This document shows, one piece after another, positions 1 to 8,152 of a stretch of 64,000 nt of DNA (its first letter is position 1; each line of letters opens with the position of its first letter). The stretch lies in the NCBI RefSeq assembly GCF_900475275.1, contig NZ_LS483364.1, positions 2,108,001 to 2,172,000 of the forward strand, written 5' to 3'. This DNA is from Streptococcus sanguinis (lineage in GTDB: Bacteria; Bacillota; Bacilli; Lactobacillales; Streptococcaceae). A program made the position numbers and the translations under genes. The notes under the pieces were generated by a model. That model saw only the letters and a list, made by a program, of their open reading frames with translations. It had not been told where the DNA came from and did no database searches.

Positions 1-813
1 TAACACCGTATTGAAGCAATTTACGACCTACCGATTTCCTAATTAAGGAATTTACCATTGCTCCAGCCTTAGTTGAAGCTGCTTTAAAGCCTTCTATTCC
101 TAAAGATTGCGCAATAGATTTTAGTTCTTCTACAATATAGTCTAACACCTTTATAGGTGTCGAATTTAAAACAGAATTGGTAACTTCCTCAACTCCATCC
201 ATAAAGGCAGTGCCTTTATAAAATGCCTGTGCTTCTTTTGAAGTAAAGGAACTCTTACCTGCTCCTTCCAGTCCCTTCAGAGCAGTCGCCTGAACTTGTA
301 ACAGCTTGCTATACTCATCTCCCCGCTTCCAACCGTTGAAGCTGGCCATATTGGTTTTAGTATCAGTCAAAATGGTCTTTCCTTCTGACAAAGGAGTGGT
401 AATTGCGCTGGCATCTGGATTCGTCAGACTGATAATATCAGAGATGGAGCTATAAATATTTGCCGTTGCTTGATTCACCGTACTAATATTGGTTTCTATG
501 CTCGAAAAGCCATCCAAAAGTCCCTGCAAATAATCCGTATCAATAATCGCATCTGCTGCTGTCTCTGAAACTGTTGATTTAAATTGTTCGATGGTCTTAT
601 CGTATTGAGCAGAAAGAACGGCTAAAGCATTAGAAAAATTCGTCAATAAGGGAACCTGATGATTGCTAATCTTGGAATCAATTGCTCCCTTAACATCTCC
701 TTTGAGACTTTCCGAACTTACCAAATTCACAAAAGAGGTCTTAGCTGTCTCAAGCTGAGTTGTAATCGAGGTTTGTGAGTTAGACAATGCTGTCTTCTGG
801 TTATGAACCTCTT
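1..813 (-). pseudogene. Second LXG toxin module, no in-frame start, runs off left edge
   Basis: Reading the minus strand from about 813 to the window edge gives one open frame whose first ~165 codons are nearly identical to the LXG domain of the toxin at 2178-3695, followed by a different C-terminal part (for example SFTSKEAQAFYKGTAFMDG). The frame begins KEVHNQKTAL with no ATG, GTG or TTG in front; the next in-frame codon group upstream contains TAG. An ATG at 822 is one base out of frame, so a single-base deletion in the A-run before GAG would explain the loss. An extended -10 (TGGTATAAT, 865-873 complement) lies upstream. It is either a decayed toxin or a reservoir module that can recombine with the intact gene. 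The 3' end is outside the window. Confidence 0.7.
310..812. repeat. Direct repeat copy A of LXG-domain coding DNA (copy B at 3176-3678)
   Basis: About 503 bp match 3176-3678 with a constant offset of 2866 and no indels that I can see, with scattered substitutions only. It encodes the LXG N-terminal domain. Similarity falls off sharply just after the codons for KRGDEYSK, where the two toxins diverge. Confidence 0.85.
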
Positions 814-890
814 TAATATATCCATTATAATGGTCCAGACACTATCGGGAATCATTCTCTTTCCATTATACCACAGTTTCAATAGCCGAG

Positions 891-932
891 AACTAGAAAA
901 TCGCTTCAATACAATGAAGCGATTTTCTAGTT
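891..932. terminator. Long perfect hairpin downstream of the DUF4176 gene
   Basis: An 18-bp perfect inverted repeat (891-908 with 915-932, loop ATACAA) separates the effector cassette from the second LXG module. No clear U-run follows, so it may act as a processing or weak bidirectional stop signal rather than a classic intrinsic terminator. Confidence 0.55.
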
Positions 933-989
933 CTATTAAGAATCATAAAACTGATTCTATGCGATAGAATACCCACCTACACTACCTTT

Positions 990-1301
990 TTATTTGACAA
1001 TTTCCTTTCTTGGAATAGTCAATTCTGATTCCCAGCCATGATAAATTTCCAAAAAGCGAGATTCTTCCTCATCTCTATATCCCTCAAAAATTATTTTATC
1101 TATATTTTCATGCTGGAAAAAAATTGTTGAATCTGGTTGTAAGCCTTGGGGATAAAGAACTCCCATATAATCCGTAAATACTTGTTTTCCAGTATCAGGA
1201 TCATCAAAAATAACTCCACGACCAACAATAACTAATTTCTGGGTTCCTTCTTCCAAATAAACAATACTACCTAACGGTAATAATTCTTTTGATTTACTCA
1301 T
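990..1301 (-). CDS. DUF4176 domain protein of T7SS cassette
   Basis: A 103-residue soluble protein with the DUF4176 signature: LPLGSIVYLEEG, a VIVGRG strand, then DYMGVLYPQG and a closing IDKIIFEGY segment. DUF4176 proteins are commonly encoded beside LXG effectors in streptococci; their exact role is not settled (chaperone/adaptor or immunity-related). It overlaps the membrane-protein gene upstream by 8 bases, so it is translated with the toxin operon, and the 18-bp hairpin follows it. The same domain appears in the 219-residue protein at 3692-4351, so the cassette carries two. Confidence 0.75.
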   Translation of the reverse strand: MSKSKELLPLGSIVYLEEGTQKLVIVGRGVIFDDPDTGKQVFTDYMGVLYPQGLQPDSTIFFQHENIDKIIFEGYRDEEESRFLEIYHGWESELTIPRKEIVK

Positions 1302-2181
1302 TTTCTAATAACTCCTTATGTTTTTTTAAATATTTTTTCCCATACCATTCCTCTACAGTCTTACCTTCCCACTGACGATATTCTTCTGGGTATTTCCATT
1401 TGTAATAGGCTTGGAGAAAATATGGTAAACCTATAAAAACAATTATTGCAATCACCATAATATTAGCAAAGACCCATAGAAGTAAAAAACCAAATGCTTT
1501 CATGGAATTTGAAATATCTACAGTAAAGCTTCCGAAAATATATTTTATAACAATACCAATCCCTAAAATCCCCATGCCGTAAATAGAAATCATTTTAGCA
1601 ATCTTATCACGAAAAGTCACTTGTCTATCCTCATCATACATAAGCTTTCTTAATCCTGTTAACTCCATACTAAACATCATGTAAGTGAAGATCATTATTA
1701 CTCCATATATAACAATAATTTCCCAAAATGCCAAATTTGCTAATAGAATGTCAATAACTATCAGATCTATTTCTAATAAAAACCAAAGCATAAATGTAAA
1801 AGCATGAAACTGATAGCGATAAGGCAAAAGATAAGTTCGTTTAATAAATTTCCCAATCACTACGAATAGTAGCCAAAGTATAAGAAAAATCAAAAAAACA
1901 TTTACCGTCAACGACACGTGCTCCGCTATCGGAAGAGTCAAAGTCTCACTATCATGAAATTCCATAGATACAACAAGCAACATAAAGTTAAATCCAACAG
2001 GAAAAATTAGACCTAAAATAAAACTTCGAATTCGAAACCAAAGCGATGCCTGGCCTTTCTTAAAATATTTACCAATTTTATCATGTTGATCCTGTTGTAA
2101 CTTTCGGAATCCATCATCTTCTAGATTAAGACTTTCTTCAAAACTTGCGTTAAAAATAGATCTTTTCTTCATACTTTTCAC
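1294..2181 (-). CDS. Polytopic membrane protein, candidate immunity to LXG toxin
   Basis: A 295-residue protein with about six hydrophobic segments (starting near residues 48, 88, 125, 152, 200 and 230) and a charged N-terminal tail. I recognise no enzymatic motif. The GTG at 2181 overlaps the toxin stop codon as GTGA; an ATG three codons in (2172) is an alternative start. Immunity genes lie directly after their toxins in LXG cassettes, and a toxin with a glycine-zipper, membrane-active tail would need a membrane-located antagonist, so an immunity role is the best inference. It is not proven by sequence alone. Confidence 0.6.
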   Translation of the reverse strand: MKSMKKRSIFNASFEESLNLEDDGFRKLQQDQHDKIGKYFKKGQASLWFRIRSFILGLIFPVGFNFMLLVVSMEFHDSETLTLPIAEHVSLTVNVFLIFLILWLLFVVIGKFIKRTYLLPYRYQFHAFTFMLWFLLEIDLIVIDILLANLAFWEIIVIYGVIMIFTYMMFSMELTGLRKLMYDEDRQVTFRDKIAKMISIYGMGILGIGIVIKYIFGSFTVDISNSMKAFGFLLLWVFANIMVIAIIVFIGLPYFLQAYYKWKYPEEYRQWEGKTVEEWYGKKYLKKHKELLENE

Positions 2182-3695
2182 CCAAATCCTAGTGCCTTAC
2201 CTATTCCACCTATTCCGTTGGAAACTGCATTCGCAACTCCTTTGATTCCATTTCCAACCTTGTTAACAATATTTTTGGTTCCTTTTACTGGGTCATCAAA
2301 GAATTTAGGTTCAAGCCACTTAATTCCTTGAATAGCTGCTCCAGCAAGGAATCCGACCCCTGCTCCAACGGGACCACCTATCGCACCTCCAATAGTAGCA
2401 CCCTCCAACGGACCAACACTGGCAACAGCATCAAGAGCACCTCGGCCAACTGCTTTACCCAAATCACCCGATTTAGAATACTCATTAATACCACTAGAAA
2501 TAGCAGTGAAGCCCAGATCTGCGAATGTTGCAACAGTTCCTAATTTCCCTATAAACTTTATACCTTTGCCCAAAAACTTAGCATCACCAACAAAATTTCT
2601 ACCAGTTTTAATTGCTTCTTCTAAAGATTTGAAGTTAGAAACTTTCTGCAAGCCCCATTTAGCAAATGATTTTAAAGGACTAGCTGCCTTTTGCAACCAA
2701 TCATATCCTGTACCCATCGCTTTTCCCAATTTGCCACCAAATTTACCCAACGACTCGTACTTTGCCATTCCATCCAGAATCTTTGAGACAAACTTATAGG
2801 CTTTAGGACCTTTCTTTTCTAGCGCGTCTAAAATCTCCCAAATACCATCCGACTTAAGGAGTGCCTTAGTTAATCTTGCAGGAGTAAGCCCTAGAATTTG
2901 TGTAATGCGCTTCACTTCATCCCTACCCATAAAGGCTACAAAGCGGTCATATTCATTCCACCTCTTCCATTTCCCCAAATCTTTATTAATCGTCTTAGAA
3001 ACCAATCCTAACAGTTCTACTGGTGTTGAGCCATTTGCTTTGGAGGAAATTTTCTTAACTGCCTTTAAGAAATCTTGGCTAGTATAGAACGCCTTGGCTT
3101 CTGCATCAGTAAATGAAAGACCCGCCATAGTAGAAAGACTTGCTAAAGTTTGAGTTTGCGACTGCAGTACCTTACTATATTCATCTCCCCGCTTCCAACC
3201 ATTGAAGCTGGCCATATTGGTTTTAGTATCAGTCAAAATGGTCTTTCCTTCTGACAAAGGAGTGGTAATTGCGCTGGCATCTGGATTCGTCAGACTGAGA
3301 ATATCAGAGATGGAACTATAAATATTTGCCGTTGCTTGATTTACCGTACTAATATTGGTCTCTATACTCGAAAAGCCATCTAAAAGCCCTTGTAAATAAT
3401 CCGTATCAATAATTGCATCTGCCGCTGTCTCTGAAACTGTTGATTTAAACTGGTCAATAGTCTTATCATATTGAGCAGAGAGCACCGCTAAAGCATTAGA
3501 AAAATTCGTCAATAAGGGAACCTGATGATTACTAATCTTGGCATCAATAGCTTCCTTGACATCTCCTTTGAGGCTTTCCGAACTTACCAAATTCACAAAA
3601 GAGGTCTTAGCTGTCTCAAGCTGAGTTGTAATCGAGGTTTGTGAGTTAGACAATGCCGTCTTCTGGTTATGAACCTCTGTCATATCTATTTTCAT
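2178..3695 (-). CDS. LXG-domain type VII effector with glycine-zipper C-terminus
   Basis: A 505-residue protein. Residues 1-200 are a helical LXG domain (LKGDVKEAI resembles the LXG core), the part that binds small helical partners and targets the protein to the T7SS. The middle is Lys/Gly-rich. Near residues 420-465 lies a Gly/Ala-rich stretch with repeated GxxxG spacing (GATIGGAIGGPVGAGVGF), typical of membrane-inserting glycine zippers such as in TelE of S. gallolyticus. No nuclease, NADase or lipid II phosphatase motif is seen. The likely activity is membrane permeabilisation of competitors; this is inferred from composition. It is preceded by partner genes and followed by a polytopic protein overlapping by 4 bases. 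Confidence 0.75.
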   Translation of the reverse strand: MKIDMTEVHNQKTALSNSQTSITTQLETAKTSFVNLVSSESLKGDVKEAIDAKISNHQVPLLTNFSNALAVLSAQYDKTIDQFKSTVSETAADAIIDTDYLQGLLDGFSSIETNISTVNQATANIYSSISDILSLTNPDASAITTPLSEGKTILTDTKTNMASFNGWKRGDEYSKVLQSQTQTLASLSTMAGLSFTDAEAKAFYTSQDFLKAVKKISSKANGSTPVELLGLVSKTINKDLGKWKRWNEYDRFVAFMGRDEVKRITQILGLTPARLTKALLKSDGIWEILDALEKKGPKAYKFVSKILDGMAKYESLGKFGGKLGKAMGTGYDWLQKAASPLKSFAKWGLQKVSNFKSLEEAIKTGRNFVGDAKFLGKGIKFIGKLGTVATFADLGFTAISSGINEYSKSGDLGKAVGRGALDAVASVGPLEGATIGGAIGGPVGAGVGFLAGAAIQGIKWLEPKFFDDPVKGTKNIVNKVGNGIKGVANAVSNGIGGIGKALGFG

Positions 3696-4351
3696 CTATC
3701 TTCTCCTTCAATACTATGTGTCATGGAAAAAATCCTCTGTCGAAAATAATCCCTACGATACTGCTGATCTACATAAGATTGATCCAAATTATCACTGTAA
3801 CCTTCTTGGATAACCTGAGAAATCAAATAGCTTGGGATAAACAAAGGTTCAATATCTGGCCTCATACCATAGGGATAGATGCTAGCTAGATAATCTATGT
3901 ATTCCCGATCATCTGGTTCAGAGATTAACCTACGCCCCGTAACCATCGCCATAAGGGGAACTTTAGCTTTCTCCATCTCGGATACCAATTCCTCTGGAAG
4001 CAACTCACGATCTAACTCTACCAAACTGCCCAAGGGGAGGATTGGAGCCAACAGTAAATCAGTGCAAGATAACCAAATTCTAAAGTCTTTCATAGACAAA
4101 ACGAGCTCCGAGCCTAAATAAGCCAGAGTTGCTTTTTCTCTTTCCCAATCAAACTCCATCGTAACAGATGTGCCAAGCAAGCTACTGTAGCTATAAAAGG
4201 ACTCTTTCTTGACAATTGCTAACTGAAGCCTACGAAATGCATCTCCTTGACTAATTAAGGATTGACCCACTTGCTCCAAAATGGCTCTCTCACCCTCATC
4301 AATTCCTAATTGAAGTAAGGAATTTTGATAAAGGTCACTTATCTCATTCAT
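3692..4351 (-). CDS. DUF4176 protein with N-terminal extension
   Basis: A 219-residue protein. The C-terminal half has the DUF4176 pattern (ILPLGSLVELDRELL, VTGRRLI, YPYGMRP, ending with VIQEGY). The N-terminal ~100 residues form an extra acidic/helical domain absent from the 103-residue paralogue at 990-1301. The gene overlaps the LXG toxin start by 4 bases (ATGA-type coupling) and follows the 87-residue partner. Co-translation suggests it assists folding or delivery of the LXG toxin. Function is inferred from position only. Confidence 0.7.
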   Translation of the reverse strand: MNEISDLYQNSLLQLGIDEGERAILEQVGQSLISQGDAFRRLQLAIVKKESFYSYSSLLGTSVTMEFDWEREKATLAYLGSELVLSMKDFRIWLSCTDLLLAPILPLGSLVELDRELLPEELVSEMEKAKVPLMAMVTGRRLISEPDDREYIDYLASIYPYGMRPDIEPLFIPSYLISQVIQEGYSDNLDQSYVDQQYRRDYFRQRIFSMTHSIEGEDR

Positions 4352-4378
4352 CTATCTCGTTCCTTTCTGCTAACTTAC

Positions 4379-4642
4379 CTATTTAGCATTTGCTTGATTT
4401 TGGTCATCAGTCACTTTATTTTCAGCTGCTTGATTCATACGAGTTACATCCGTTGTCGTGAAAGTCTTGAGACTGCTAATCGCTGTATTAAATGACTTAA
4501 TCTCGTCATTAAAAGATGTAAAAGGAGTCATTGTTGTTGCTGAAAAAGTTAACTCTGCCATATCTGAAATGCCAGAGATGCTTGTACTAACTGAATTGGT
4601 CAGTCCGGTCCAAACACCATAATCCGTTCCTGTATTTGCCAT
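4379..4642 (-). CDS. Small LXG-partner protein (TIGR04197/DUF5344-like)
   Basis: An 87-residue Ser/Thr-rich helical protein without Cys or Trp-Xaa-Gly turn in the usual place (a YGVWTGLTN segment is near the N-terminus). Length, composition and position between a DUF5082-like protein and the toxin match the small alpha-helical partners that form a tripartite complex with LXG domains and supply the export signal. It is 15 bases downstream of the 141-residue gene. Confidence 0.65.
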   Translation of the reverse strand: MANTGTDYGVWTGLTNSVSTSISGISDMAELTFSATTMTPFTSFNDEIKSFNTAISSLKTFTTTDVTRMNQAAENKVTDDQNQANAK

Positions 4643-4657
4643 TTATCTTTCCATCCT

Positions 4658-5083
4658 CTATTCTGAACTAGCTGAATTTGCCAAAGACTGATAATTAAGC
4701 ATGTTATTATAGGCCGTATCTGCTGCTGTCTGTAAGCTGGCCGACTCTGCTTGAAGCTCCCCAATCTTAGCATCTATACTACTCAAATTTGTGTCGTGAC
4801 TCGTTTTATTAGTTGTAGCAGCAGTATTAGCAGAATCGTACTTCTCTGCATATTTATTCTTCCGATCCCCTTTAAAACTGGATTCATCTTCCCCTTTTAT
4901 TTTCGTTAAGGCATCTATAATACCTGTCTGAAAATTATTTATCTGAGTGGATAAGTCCGATTTGGCAGTTTCTAAGCGAGAAATCTTTGCATCTACGGCA
5001 GCTTTTTGAGAAATTGCATCATCATGATTTTGAGATTCTTGATTAGCTAATCCTTGGTAATAAGATGCATCTGACATTTCCAT
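4658..5083 (-). CDS. DUF5082-like LXG partner protein
   Basis: A 141-residue, almost wholly helical coiled-coil protein with alternating Lys/Asp heptads (AAVDAKISRLETAKSDLS). Such DUF5082-type proteins are WXG100-like partners encoded in front of class 2 LXG toxins. It starts 74 bases after esxA, beyond a hairpin that probably lowers read-through from the esxA promoter. Confidence 0.65.
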   Translation of the reverse strand: MEMSDASYYQGLANQESQNHDDAISQKAAVDAKISRLETAKSDLSTQINNFQTGIIDALTKIKGEDESSFKGDRKNKYAEKYDSANTAATTNKTSHDTNLSSIDAKIGELQAESASLQTAADTAYNNMLNYQSLANSASSE

Positions 5084-5115
5084 TCTCCTATTTCTAAATT
5101 CTGACTAAAATAAAG

Positions 5116-5140
5116 AGAGATAGGAAGCAATCCCATCCCT
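5116..5140 (-). terminator. Partial terminator between esxA and effector genes
   Basis: On the minus strand a 10-bp stem with two G-U pairs (AGGGATGGGA / TCCTATCTCT, loop TTGCT) is followed by TTTATTTTAG. It lies within the esxA transcript, so it could make EsxA more abundant than the effector proteins. Confidence 0.5.
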
Positions 5141-5156
5141 CCATTCCAGAGTTTTT

Positions 5157-5453
5157 TTATCCTTTGAAACCAAAGCTATTTGCATCCGCTGTATCACGTT
5201 CTGATACAGTATTAGCATAACTAACCAATTGTTGATTGATAGAGCTCAACAATTCTTGGAATTTAACCACATCACCATGCAATTGTTGATATTGTTCAAG
5301 ATAAGATTGGAAGGCACTACCTTTCCAGTGAGCTTGCATTTCACCGTTAGCAGTATTTACTGTCTGAATAGCTGCTTCGATTTGATCGCGAGCATTAGAA
5401 TAAACTGCAGCTTGTGAGGTGAGCTGTTCTGGGGATAATGAAATTTCTGCCAT
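5157..5453 (-). CDS. esxA: WXG100 protein EsxA-like
   Basis: A 98-residue helix-hairpin protein with the WXG turn (HWKGSAF, residues 42-48) between two amphipathic helices and the C-terminal export signal region YANTVSERD (Y-x3-D/E type). This is the secreted dimeric WXG100 substrate and partner of type VII secretion systems. It leads the effector cassette. The membrane machinery (EssC and others) is not in this window. RBS AAGGAG precedes the ATG at 5453. Confidence 0.85.
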   Translation of the reverse strand: MAEISLSPEQLTSQAAVYSNARDQIEAAIQTVNTANGEMQAHWKGSAFQSYLEQYQQLHGDVVKFQELLSSINQQLVSYANTVSERDTADANSFGFKG

Positions 5454-5480
5454 AATTGGACTCCTTATTTATAATTTAAT

Positions 5481-5496
5481 TGTTCTTAATAGAACA
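5481..5496. promoter_or_regulatory. Palindrome in esxA 5' region
   Basis: TGTTCT-TAAT-AGAACA is a perfect 6-bp palindrome 14 bases downstream of the esxA -10, overlapping the likely start region. It fits a repressor operator or a short mRNA hairpin; no known binding consensus is recognised. Confidence 0.5.
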
Positions 5497-5509
5497 TCTT
5501 ATGTTAACG

Positions 5510-5538
5510 ATTTTAACTTTTTTGTTAATGATTGTCAA
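5510..5538 (-). promoter_or_regulatory. esxA promoter
   Basis: Minus strand -35 TTGACA (5533-5538) and -10 TAAAAT (5510-5515) are separated by 17 bases, a near-consensus sigma-A promoter firing toward esxA. Confidence 0.7.
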
Positions 5539-5633
5539 GTATTTTACAATAGATTTTTATTATGTGCTTATATAAATAAAGGCTATATTCTATTTTTGAA
5601 CACTTCTTATTACTTATATAGTTTTCTAAAAAC

Positions 5634-5692
5634 TTGATGATAGCGTTTTAATATAGTATAATAAAAGTCTGAAATTCATTTTAACAAAGGAG
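5634..5692 (+). promoter_or_regulatory. nt5e promoter and RBS
   Basis: -35 TTGATG (5634-5639), 17-base spacer, -10 TATAAT (5657-5662), then AAAGGAG (5686-5692) five bases before the ATG at 5698. Confidence 0.75.
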
Positions 5693-5697
5693 ATATT

Positions 5698-8109
5698 ATG
5701 TCTAAATCATCCCTTCAAAAAACGGTTGTACTTTTGAGCGCAGCGGCTCTTGCAGCAGCTGTAAATGCTGTTCAAGCTGATGAGAATACTCCAGCAGTCA
5801 CTACTAATCCTGCTCCAGTAGAAAGCAACGCAGCGGAAGCAAAACCAACGACTGCTGCAAGTCCTACTGAAGCTACTGCGACACCAGAGAGCACGGAGCC
5901 TAGCTCTGCTATTTCTCCAGAAAATGCCAGTGGGAACGCTGATGCTCTGATAGCTATGGCTCGCAATGTCGCAGCTACTGAGGATACTAAACCCGTGGAG
6001 GGACAGACTGTCGATATTCGTATCTTGGCAACGACCGACCTCCATACCAACTTGGTCAACTACGACTACTATCAGGACAAGCCAGTAGAGACCTTGGGAC
6101 TGGCTAAAACAGCCGTTCTGATCGAGAAGGCCAAGAAAGAAAATCCAAACGTCCTCTTGGTCGACAATGGCGATACCATTCAAGGAACGCCGCTTGGAAC
6201 CTATAAGGCCATTGTGGATCCTGTGGAGAAGGGCGAGCAGCATCCTATGTACGCTGCTCTGCAAGCTCTGGGCTTTGAAGCTGGTACGCTAGGGAACCAT
6301 GAGTTCAACTACGGTTTGGACTATCTGAACCGTGTGATTGAGACAGCAGGCATGCCTCTTGTCAATGCCAATGTGCTGGATCCAGCGACTGGTAAATTCA
6401 TCTATCAGCCTTACAAAATCATCGAAAAGACCTTTACGGATACTCAGGGCCGCTTGACGACTGTCAAGATTGGTGTGACCGGAATTGTACCGCCGCAGAT
6501 TCTCAACTGGGATAAGGCAAACCTAGAAGGAAAAGTGGTCGTTCGCGATTCTGTTGAAGCTATTCGAGATATTATTCCTGAGATGCGCAAGGCCGGTGCA
6601 GACATCACTTTGGTACTTTCTCACTCTGGTATCGGAGACGACAAGTATGAAAAAGGCGAGGAAAATGAAGGTTATCAAATCGCCAGCCTGCCAGGTGTGG
6701 ATGCTGTCGTAACGGGCCACTCCCACGCAGAATTTCCAAGCGGAAACGGAACTGGTTTCTACGAAAAATATCCTGGCGTAGACGGTGTCAACGGTAAAAT
6801 CAATGGCACTCCAGTAACCATGGCTGGTAAATACGGCGACCATCTGGGCGTCATCGACCTCAAGCTCAACTATACCGACGGCAAATGGAAAGTCACTGAC
6901 AGCAAAGGCTCCATCCGCAAGGTAGATACCAAGTCTAATGTAGCAGATCAGCGCGTCGTTGACATTGCCAAAGAATCCCACCAAGGAACTATCAACTATG
7001 TCCGCCAGCAAGTCGGCACCACGACTGCACCGATTACCAGCTACTTCGCTCTGGTCAAAGACGATTCATCTGTGCAAATCGTCAACAATGCCCAGCTTTG
7101 GTATGCTAAGCAAGAGCTGGCTGGCACGCCTGAAGCTAACCTTCCTATTCTGTCTGCAGCAGCGCCTTTCAAGGCAGGAACTCGTGGGGATGCAACGGCT
7201 TACACAGACATTCCAGCTGGTCCTATTGCCATCAAGAACGTAGCAGACCTCTATCTCTACGACAATGTAACTGCTATCCTCAAGGTCAACGGTGCCCAGC
7301 TCAAAGAATGGTTGGAAATGTCAGCTGGCCAATTCAACACCATTGACCCAAATAATAGCCAACCGCAAAATCTGGTCAATACTGACTACCGGACTTATAA
7401 CTTTGATGTTATTGACGGTGTTACCTATGAGTTTGATATTACCCAGCCTAACAAATACGACCGCGAAGGCAAACTGGCCAACCCAAATGCCAGCCGGGTC
7501 CGTAACCTGAAATACCAAGGCAAAGAGATTGACCCCAATCAGGAATTTATCGTCGTGACCAACAACTACCGGTCTAACGGCAACTTCCCTGGTGTTCGAG
7601 AAGCCAGCCTCAACCGTCTGCTCAATCTGGAAAACCGCCAAGCTATCATTAACTATATCTTGGCTGTCAAAAATATCAATCCAAGTGCAGATCAGAACTG
7701 GCATTTCGCTGATACCATCAAGGGACTGGACCTGCGCTTCCTGACAGCTGATAAGGCCAAGAACTTGATTGGTACTGACGGAGACATCGTCTATCTAGCG
7801 GCATCTGCCCAAGAAGGATTCGGCGAATACAAATTCGTCTACGTCGCGCCGAAAACAGAAGCGGTGCCTATCGAGCAGCCAAGCCGTCCAACTATCGCAG
7901 TCGAAGCAGCCAACCTGCAGCATAGTAAAGTAGACTTCCCTGTCTTGACTGCTGTTGACCCTAGCACAAACAAGCAAACGTCTCACAGACAGGCAGGAGC
8001 AGAAAGCCTCCCAGCAACCGGAGAAAAAACATCCTCACTTGGACTCTTGGGACTTGCCATGACCGGACTTGCAGGAATCTTCACCTTCAAAAAACGGAAA
8101 AGACAATAA
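5698..8109 (+). CDS. nt5e: Cell-wall anchored 5'-nucleotidase (ecto-nucleotidase)
   Basis: An 803-residue secreted protein of the UshA/5'-nucleotidase family, which hydrolyses extracellular AMP and related nucleotides to adenosine. Residues 1-27 are a signal peptide; 28-100 a Pro/Ala/Thr-rich linker. The metallophosphatase domain shows D114 and H116 (TTDLHTN), DNGDT (156-160), GNHE (199-202) and VTGHSHAEF; the C-terminal nucleotidase domain follows from ~430. LPATGE near residue 771, a hydrophobic stretch and KKRKRQ form a sortase A signal. In S. sanguinis, Nt5e is described as an immune-evasion factor. It is monocistronic, with its own promoter and terminator. Confidence 0.93.
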   Translation: MSKSSLQKTVVLLSAAALAAAVNAVQADENTPAVTTNPAPVESNAAEAKPTTAASPTEATATPESTEPSSAISPENASGNADALIAMARNVAATEDTKPVEGQTVDIRILATTDLHTNLVNYDYYQDKPVETLGLAKTAVLIEKAKKENPNVLLVDNGDTIQGTPLGTYKAIVDPVEKGEQHPMYAALQALGFEAGTLGNHEFNYGLDYLNRVIETAGMPLVNANVLDPATGKFIYQPYKIIEKTFTDTQGRLTTVKIGVTGIVPPQILNWDKANLEGKVVVRDSVEAIRDIIPEMRKAGADITLVLSHSGIGDDKYEKGEENEGYQIASLPGVDAVVTGHSHAEFPSGNGTGFYEKYPGVDGVNGKINGTPVTMAGKYGDHLGVIDLKLNYTDGKWKVTDSKGSIRKVDTKSNVADQRVVDIAKESHQGTINYVRQQVGTTTAPITSYFALVKDDSSVQIVNNAQLWYAKQELAGTPEANLPILSAAAPFKAGTRGDATAYTDIPAGPIAIKNVADLYLYDNVTAILKVNGAQLKEWLEMSAGQFNTIDPNNSQPQNLVNTDYRTYNFDVIDGVTYEFDITQPNKYDREGKLANPNASRVRNLKYQGKEIDPNQEFIVVTNNYRSNGNFPGVREASLNRLLNLENRQAIINYILAVKNINPSADQNWHFADTIKGLDLRFLTADKAKNLIGTDGDIVYLAASAQEGFGEYKFVYVAPKTEAVPIEQPSRPTIAVEAANLQHSKVDFPVLTAVDPSTNKQTSHRQAGAESLPATGEKTSSLGLLGLAMTGLAGIFTFKKRKRQ

Positions 8110-8116
8110 TGATTAA

Positions 8117-8147
8117 AAAATCAGCAGCCAAAATAGCTGCTGATTTT
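8117..8147. terminator. Bidirectional terminator nt5e / rsmE
   Basis: AAAATCAGCAGC (8117-8128) pairs with GCTGCTGATTTT (8136-8147); A- and T-runs flank both sides, so it can end both the plus-strand nt5e and the minus-strand rsmE transcripts. Confidence 0.8.
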
Positions 8148-8152
8148 ACTTT

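Noticed and set aside
727-909. 60-codon frame MKRFSSSRLLKLWYNG
   Set aside because: It runs through the hairpin and then the LXG repeat in the wrong frame; the real coding frame is shifted by one base.
5707-6264. Minus-strand frames of 185 and 95 codons opposite nt5e
   Set aside because: Shadow frames in a GC-richer gene; no RBS or domain.
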